NCBI GenBank assembly: GCA_000697055.1
Contig: JNDT01002242.1
Location: 148,655-212,654 of the forward strand
Length of the DNA: 64,000 bases
DNA from: Saksenaea vasiformis B4078
Taxonomy: Eukaryota > Mucoromycota > Mucoromycetes > Mucorales > Saksenaeaceae
Direction of reading: 5' to 3'
Shown: one piece after another, positions 58,778 through 64,000 of the stretch
How the letters are laid out: each line of letters starts with the position of its first letter
Position numbering within the stretch: position 1 is the first letter of the stretch
The notes under the pieces: model-generated
Database searches by the model: none
Told to the model about the DNA's origin: nothing
What the model saw: the letters and a program-made list of their open reading frames with translations, nothing else
Translations under genes and position numbers: made by a program

Positions 58778-60212
58778 ATGACTTTTGTTTGGACACGAAG
58801 AGCTCTGTTGAACATCATACTCGTTAATTGTGGACTATTTTTCCAATCGACATGCATAGTTCTCATGCAGTGCTTGTCGTGGTTTCTGTTACCCATTTCA
58901 AAATCAGCGTACCTGCAGTACATTGCGTATACGATGCGTTTATGGTCGCAAAACTTGGTGGCTCTTGTTCAATACTTTGCACCGAGTAAACTTGTTTTAA
59001 CATTTGACGAAAGTTGTTCTTCTTTTACTCGTCCAGACGGGGTTCAAGTAACAGAAGATATTAAGGAATTGTTCATACGTAATGAAAAAGGGGAAATAGC
59101 TGGTTTATCCTTTCCGGATCGGATAATCGTTACAGCAAACCATCAGGTAAAAATATGATGGATCTAATTGATACTCTACATGCTGATAAAAGAAGCTAAG
59201 ATTTATGCCGATTGGGTTTATATCTGGTGTATTGCCTATCTTGCCAGAGCCCATGGCGCGGTAAAGATCATACTCAAACACAGCCTAAAATGGTTGCCTA
59301 TCTATGGATTGTAAGCTTCTTTTCGTCCTTTTGTTTAGTTTAGGGTCATAAGAACTTGCATTTACTCACATCCTTTTTTTTAGGGTACCAGGAATAATGC
59401 TTTAGACAGGAGAACAACTAATGCAACCTAATAGGGCATGCAATTTTTTGATTTCATATTCTTAAAACGTAAGCTAGCATTGGATAAGGAGAACATTGTG
59501 AACAATCTGGAACGATCAAAATCATCTGGAAACCCGTTGTGGTTAGTGCTATTTCCTGAAGGCACAGGTAAATAACCAATGGGTAAAAACGGAACCATGT
59601 TTGCTTATTTTCACCAGTGGTTTCCGGATGTACGCGACAGAAATCGAAAGAGTATGCAGAGAAAAATAAAATGGTAAGCAAGAACACGACGGAAAAGGTC
59701 GGTAATTCGTTTTGCTATGTTAGCAAGATAACCGGTTCACTTTGTTACCTCGATCTACTGGTCTCCGGTTATGTACCACGACGTTGGGTGATAGCGTAGA
59801 ATGGCTTTACGATTTGACCATTGGCTATCCAGGAGTGCGGCCAGACCAGAATCCCGAAGACGTCTACACAATTAGTAAAATCTTCTTCTTTGAGCAACAT
59901 CCAAAGGAAATCCATGTCCACGTCCGACGATACAAGGTGGCAGATATTCCCAAAGACACTGACGCGTTTGCGCAATGGGTTCATCAACGATGGGTCGAGA
60001 AAGATCTGTTGATGGCACAGTTTTACAAGGAAGGACGATTTATCAGTTCTGACAGCGAACAAGCACGAATGACTTACAGCGCAAGAACCGCTGATATTCC
60101 CATCCATCTTAAAAACTCTCTCATTGACCTCATTCAACCTTACATCTTTCTTTTAGCCTATCTTCCACTCTTCAGGATGACACAGTCTACTTTGAACACT
60201 CTTTTGGCATAA
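58778..60212 (+). CDS. Lysophospholipid/1-acylglycerol-phosphate acyltransferase, LCLAT1/Cst26-like
   Basis: A membrane acyltransferase of the AGPAT family that transfers acyl groups to lysophospholipids in the ER. Exons: 58778-59146, 59201-59310, an apparent single nucleotide at 59384, 59435-59567, 59618-59673, 59724-60212, giving 385 residues. An N-terminal membrane helix (LLNIILVNCGLFFQSTCIVL) is followed by the catalytic NHQIYAD box (NHx4D type). Then come KHSLKWLPIYG, GMQFFDFIFLKRK, the FPEGT motif and LLPRSTGLRLC. C-terminal hydrophobic helices follow, ending STLNTLLA. The junction between YGL and GMQFF only keeps frame if two introns (59311-59383 and 59385-59434) are removed with one G between them. 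The ATG at 58778 is used; the frame is open further upstream but contains poly-T sequence and no better start. Confidence 0.85.
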
Positions 60213-60403
60213 CTTTTCCTTATTATTTCAAGTCTCACATTCTCAAATACAATCCACTGATGTCCAATTAAATCAGAAGTTGCTACTGAAGGACCAGGCG
60301 ACTCATTTCGAAAGAATTAAGGCTCTGTTTAAAGAGGTTTCCTTCGGGCGCTCCCAAGAGAACACGCTATAATCCTACTGGAAAATAGTGGCCGTTGATG
60401 TAC
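60213..60403. other. Short convergent spacer
   Basis: Separates the 3' ends of the acyltransferase gene and the Fanzor-like relic. If the relic was an OMEGA-type element, a guide-RNA region would be expected near its 3' end, here or overlapping. I see no inverted repeat or hairpin strong enough to call one. Confidence 0.3.
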
Positions 60404-63400
60404 CTAATACACGTTGATATCAATTGATGATAACCTATACTGCGTGTGTGTAAAAGTCCCTACTGTACCTTCGCAGGTAATCATCGGCTTATAAGATCGA
60501 TCCAGTGTTCTGTGGTGACTGGTGGTCATACGTTGCCGGAATGGTTCCAGCGTCTCCCGTTTTTCGGACAGGAGGTTAGAGGCGCCTGCAAGGGCGATCG
60601 ATAATGCTGCTTGATCGTCTCGATTACGACAAGTATATCCAGCTGCAAAAGACGGACACAACCGATTGCAACACTGAAGGACATCATTACAAGTGACATT
60701 CTTCATTTCACCTTTGATACGACGACGTCCCGTGGGAGACTTCGTCGGTTGGTAGCAGAAAATACATGTCTTTGATGACCTGAACTCATTGGTCATGGCT
60801 ACTGGTATGTGCCGGTGATGTTGCTCACGCATCTTCTTACCACCTCGTCGTAGATGCTCACCTATGGTTGACCCCACTCCTGTGCCACTGGTCCCAATGC
60901 AAAATACGGGCAGGATCTCCGAGGACGTAGGATTGCTGGATTTAACAAATCGTCGTTCTTTAGGTGCAAGTATAGCGTACGCCCGTTTGTTGCGGAGCTG
61001 TTGAGTTTTCGCTTTGTGGTTTGCCCTCCGAGAACGATAGAAATCACGTAACGGCTTGCGTGCATCACGACGTTTCTGGAAACGTACAGTGAGTTTCCTA
61101 ATAAATGGAGCACAATCTCTTACCTTCTGTGCAGCAAGAACGTCATCTGCTGTGGTAGATTCCAAAGGAAATTTTCCCAAATCCTCTTCAATATTTAGAA
61201 CAGATCGATTAAGCTAACAGAACCATCAGTGTCACGATCGGTCACGCTGTAACTGACCTTTTTTCTTCGCTCACAATTTCGAGCGTGCTTCCTTGTGAAA
61301 GCTATCTCGTGCAATCTTTCGGCCTTCAGCCTAAATGGTTGCGGAATTTTCATATCTTCTACGGTCAGAGGCACATGCTGTGTATCGTCCAACTCTTCCA
61401 GAGCACTGTACTTGTTGTAGAGATCCATATGAAATATGTATTTCTCTGTTGTCAGCGGTACGGTTACCGACATCGTGCAGATTCCATAGTCGGTACCGGC
61501 AAACGTCAATGATCTTTTATCATCACTTTCTGCCAATAGATTGCTGATATCTAGACGTTCAACGGAATCACAGCAGCGTGGATTATCCCACGAGGTTGGC
61601 ATAGTCATTTTTGGTGGCTCCTTTGGCGGACCAGGATCTTTTGGTTGGGGCTTTATCTTTCGAACCAATGAATAATTGCTGCACTTGCTCCTGCGCGTTT
61701 GTACTCACCTTATTCAAAAATTATCTGTCTTGTTTGAGATTTGCTAACTCTTTTTGGCTTTTTAACAGCGACAACCGTTGATCGTTCCGCGCCTGTCGCG
61801 CACTGGCCAATCGATCAGATTCATCTCTTCTGGGCGAACGGCCTTCCAAACGCGAGTTATTATACTCGTTCTTCATTTCGTGCACCATGCGAGTATTCGT
61901 TTGTAATGTCTTATTTTCGCTACGAATAATTGCTTGCATATGTTTGATTCGTTCATTGACTGCTTCAATACGCTCTTCGATGGCTTCCTTCGAGAAGTTG
62001 TGGTCGATTCTTTCACGTTTTGACCATTTCGTCTTTCGTCCTTCATCGTACTTGGAAGAGACTGGCTGCCGTCCCGTAGTGACTACTTGTCCATCGAGGA
62101 TCGCTGTACCAGAAGTAGTGATTGTTAGTCGATGCACAAATTCTAATCCATGCGCTCGGCATACTACTTCAATTTTGCTTTGGTCAAAAAAGCTATATAG
62201 CATTACTTCCTTCTTGATACGCGCTTCGTGAACCGACGTGATGGGGTTGCCTTCTCGTTCACAAACTTCGAAGCTACCTTTTCCGCAGAAAATCTCATAT
62301 ATGGATGATTCATCTAAGTGCAAGCTATGGATTGACGCTGGCGATATGGTTGGAACCATTGCTTGACAGAAATGTTCGTATCCTGCTGCTCGTAAGATAG
62401 CATTTCCGATGAATACGAATGGCGCTTGCAGTAAAGAGTGATCAAAGAAGCCATCCTCAATCTTTCTCGGCAGATAAGGCCGCAGCTTATTGGCGAGATC
62501 CTTAATTACTTCGACTTCTATAGCTGTCAAGTCCTTTGTATGTGCCGCATCTTGCATATGCTTGTCTGTCACATCGCCTTCAAATTCTGAGGACAGTAGA
62601 AGTTGTTTCATAATTGCTTTCAATACGTGGAGCCTTGCGCGTGAATGTTCTTTAACTTGTTTTTCCACCGCCTTCTCTTCCTCTTCCTCTTCCTCCTCTC
62701 CCTCTTCCTCAGCGGGTTCCACTCATTCCTCACAGATATTCGCAATTTCGCCATTAGTCAAGTCTTTATCTAGTAGAGCAATAACACGGACAGGTACCTA
62801 TCAGACCCGATAAACTTAAGTTAGCTACAATTGTGTCTTTCCTCTAGAGATGACCAACCTGGATATCTTCCGTGTCATTCGAGTGGACTTTGCTACTACC
62901 CTCGGAGTTCCTCTCAGGTTCAGGAACTTCGCAAATCGCGGCATCCTGATGATAAAATCATCACATTAGTTGTAGCTGCGTCGTAGTTTCTTTATACATA
63001 CCTCTTAAAGTGTATGTAACAACGTGCCAAACGTATAGATCCTTTCGAGTGACCTTTCCGTCTTCCCTTCATGGCTTGTTTGTAAGCCAGCAGCCAACTC
63101 TTTCATTCCTTTCCGTATTTCTCGCTTGCGCCTCTCTTTACTTGGCGTAGCAGGTACTTCACACTTCTCACCTTTGCGTGCGTTTCTTTCCTCAGTCAGT
63201 TTAGCACGGTATGCCATCCATTTCGCTTCACGATTGGGCGCAAGATGGATCCGGGGGAGTACCCGGCACACGTGCTCCAAAGTCTTATGAAAGACGCTTC
63301 CTCCCCACATGTTTTTCACATTAGTGGCGTATTCTCGGATTGCGGTTACAACCGTTGTAGATATTTTTTTGTGGCGGTGGAGCGATGTTGATTTCACCCA

Positions 63401-63989
63401 AACTTTTGCATAATTGCGTCCAACTGTGGTGCTTGTTGAGGTGGTACCTGCTGCGCGTCATGAAATATGAATGGAGAAATTGCAGATGATTCTGCGAAAG
63501 GAAATTGTAAGCATCATCGGCCTTGCCTTTCGTTACTGTCAGATGGTTCTGTAGTCCAGGATCTAGTGGTAGTACTACATTGTTGGTACTATTTGTGTTT
63601 CGCTTGACAAATTCTTTCGGAAATACAGATGACATGTCAAATTCCTTTCTGCTACCTGTGTCGATTCGTACAGAAGGAAAGCCTTTACGGGAATACTGCA
63701 ATAGACTCAAGTAAGCTATCATAGACAGCTCTGAAATGTCATTTGTCAACTCGATCGAAGTTTCGAGTATTATAGCTGAAAATCTTTCCCTTGCTTCTTT
63801 AGAAAGATCTTGGCGAAAGATCTGCGTCACAGGTACAGTGCAGGTTTTGTACTTTGGCTGAAGTTCGCTGGCCTTTTCTGCTTTCTTCTTTCCCTTCTTA
63901 TCCTTTTGCTGGGATGTGCTTCCTTCAGAAGCGTCTTTTCGTACCCATTGATACGTGTCTTGAAAGTTCTCCACGACACATGCTGCCAT
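60404..63989 (-). pseudogene. Fanzor/TnpB-like RuvC nuclease, disrupted
   Basis: The eukaryotic relative of transposon TnpB and Cas12 nucleases, which in intact form are RNA-guided DNA endonucleases. The C-terminal part has a zinc ribbon (TSK-like SSKTCIFC near 60760, then CCNRLC near 60665) and a RuvC-III motif CRNRDDQAALSIA near 60615. RuvC-I appears as FAGTDYGICTMS near 61490, and GTSGTGVGS lies near 60880. Upstream come an acidic linker (EEEGEEEEEEEEKAVEK) and a long charged helical region. N-terminal sequence reads VPVTQIFRQDLSKEARERF. The reading frame is broken: a frame change at a T7 run (63364-63370), stops at 63005-63007, 62723-62725 and 61721-61723, and further frame changes near 61660-61700 and 61180-61200. 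At least two normal introns remain between 62790 and 63001. It may extend past the right edge. Confidence 0.7.
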
Positions 63990-64000
63990 CGCTCAAGGTA

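Overview
The window looks like a nuclear contig from a Mucoromycota (Mucorales-like) fungus. The genes have many short introns of roughly 48-90 nt with GT(A/G)AGT donors. The lipase is of the Rhizomucor miehei type, the core proteins are eukaryotic (proteasome ATPase Rpt1, SCF F-box/WD protein, cytochrome c oxidase subunit 5), and a TnpB/Fanzor-like nuclease relic of a kind common in these fungi lies at the right edge. Most of the sequence is gene-poor and AT-rich, with degenerate repeats between small clusters of genes.

Layout. 1-6850: no supportable gene. 6928-8404 (+): secreted triacylglycerol lipase, 8 exons. 10051-12482 (-): SulP sulfate transporter with STAS domain, divergent from a Cdc4-type F-box/WD40 protein at 13402-15019 (+). 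15756-17848 (-): Dal5-type MFS permease, 13 exons. 18991-35588: an accessory region holding six tiny-to-small secreted proteins. Five of them (18991-19539 -, 24617-24793 +, 25405-25581 +, 28394-28570 +, 30002-30424 -) share a signal peptide starting MRFTLL and a mature part made of 1, 1, 1, 4 or 6 copies of a C-x9-C module. The sixth (34656-35588 -) is a Cys-free, Asp-rich repeat protein. 39246-41314 (+): Ubp3/USP10-type deubiquitinase, 11 exons. 43563-44150 (-): COX5/COX IV. 44810-45253 and 45800-46021 (+): two uncharacterised acidic/serine-rich small proteins. 49050-50501 (-): mitochondrial-type DEAD-box helicase. 52308-54086 (-): 26S proteasome ATPase Rpt1, 9 exons. 56373-57032 (-): uncharacterised serine/arginine-rich protein. 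58778-60212 (+): LCLAT1/Cst26-type lysophospholipid acyltransferase. 60404-63989 (-): disrupted Fanzor-like RuvC nuclease gene.

The most unusual content is the C-x9-C secreted family. It is clustered within about 12 kb, and part of the cluster lies in a duplicated block with a stretch of about 385 bp that shows no difference between copies. At least four members keep the same upstream element and TATA box, which suggests co-regulation. Every cysteine in the mature proteins belongs to a C-x9-C pair. I do not recognise this family. Other points of interest are three apparent GC-AG introns with an identical GCAAGT donor, an apparent one-nucleotide exon (or stwintron-like nested intron) in the acyltransferase, and a Tc1/mariner-like non-coding repeat family.

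Exon structures were worked out by hand from splice signals, frame and family similarity. In every multi-exon housekeeping model the summed coding length is a multiple of three. No database search was run.
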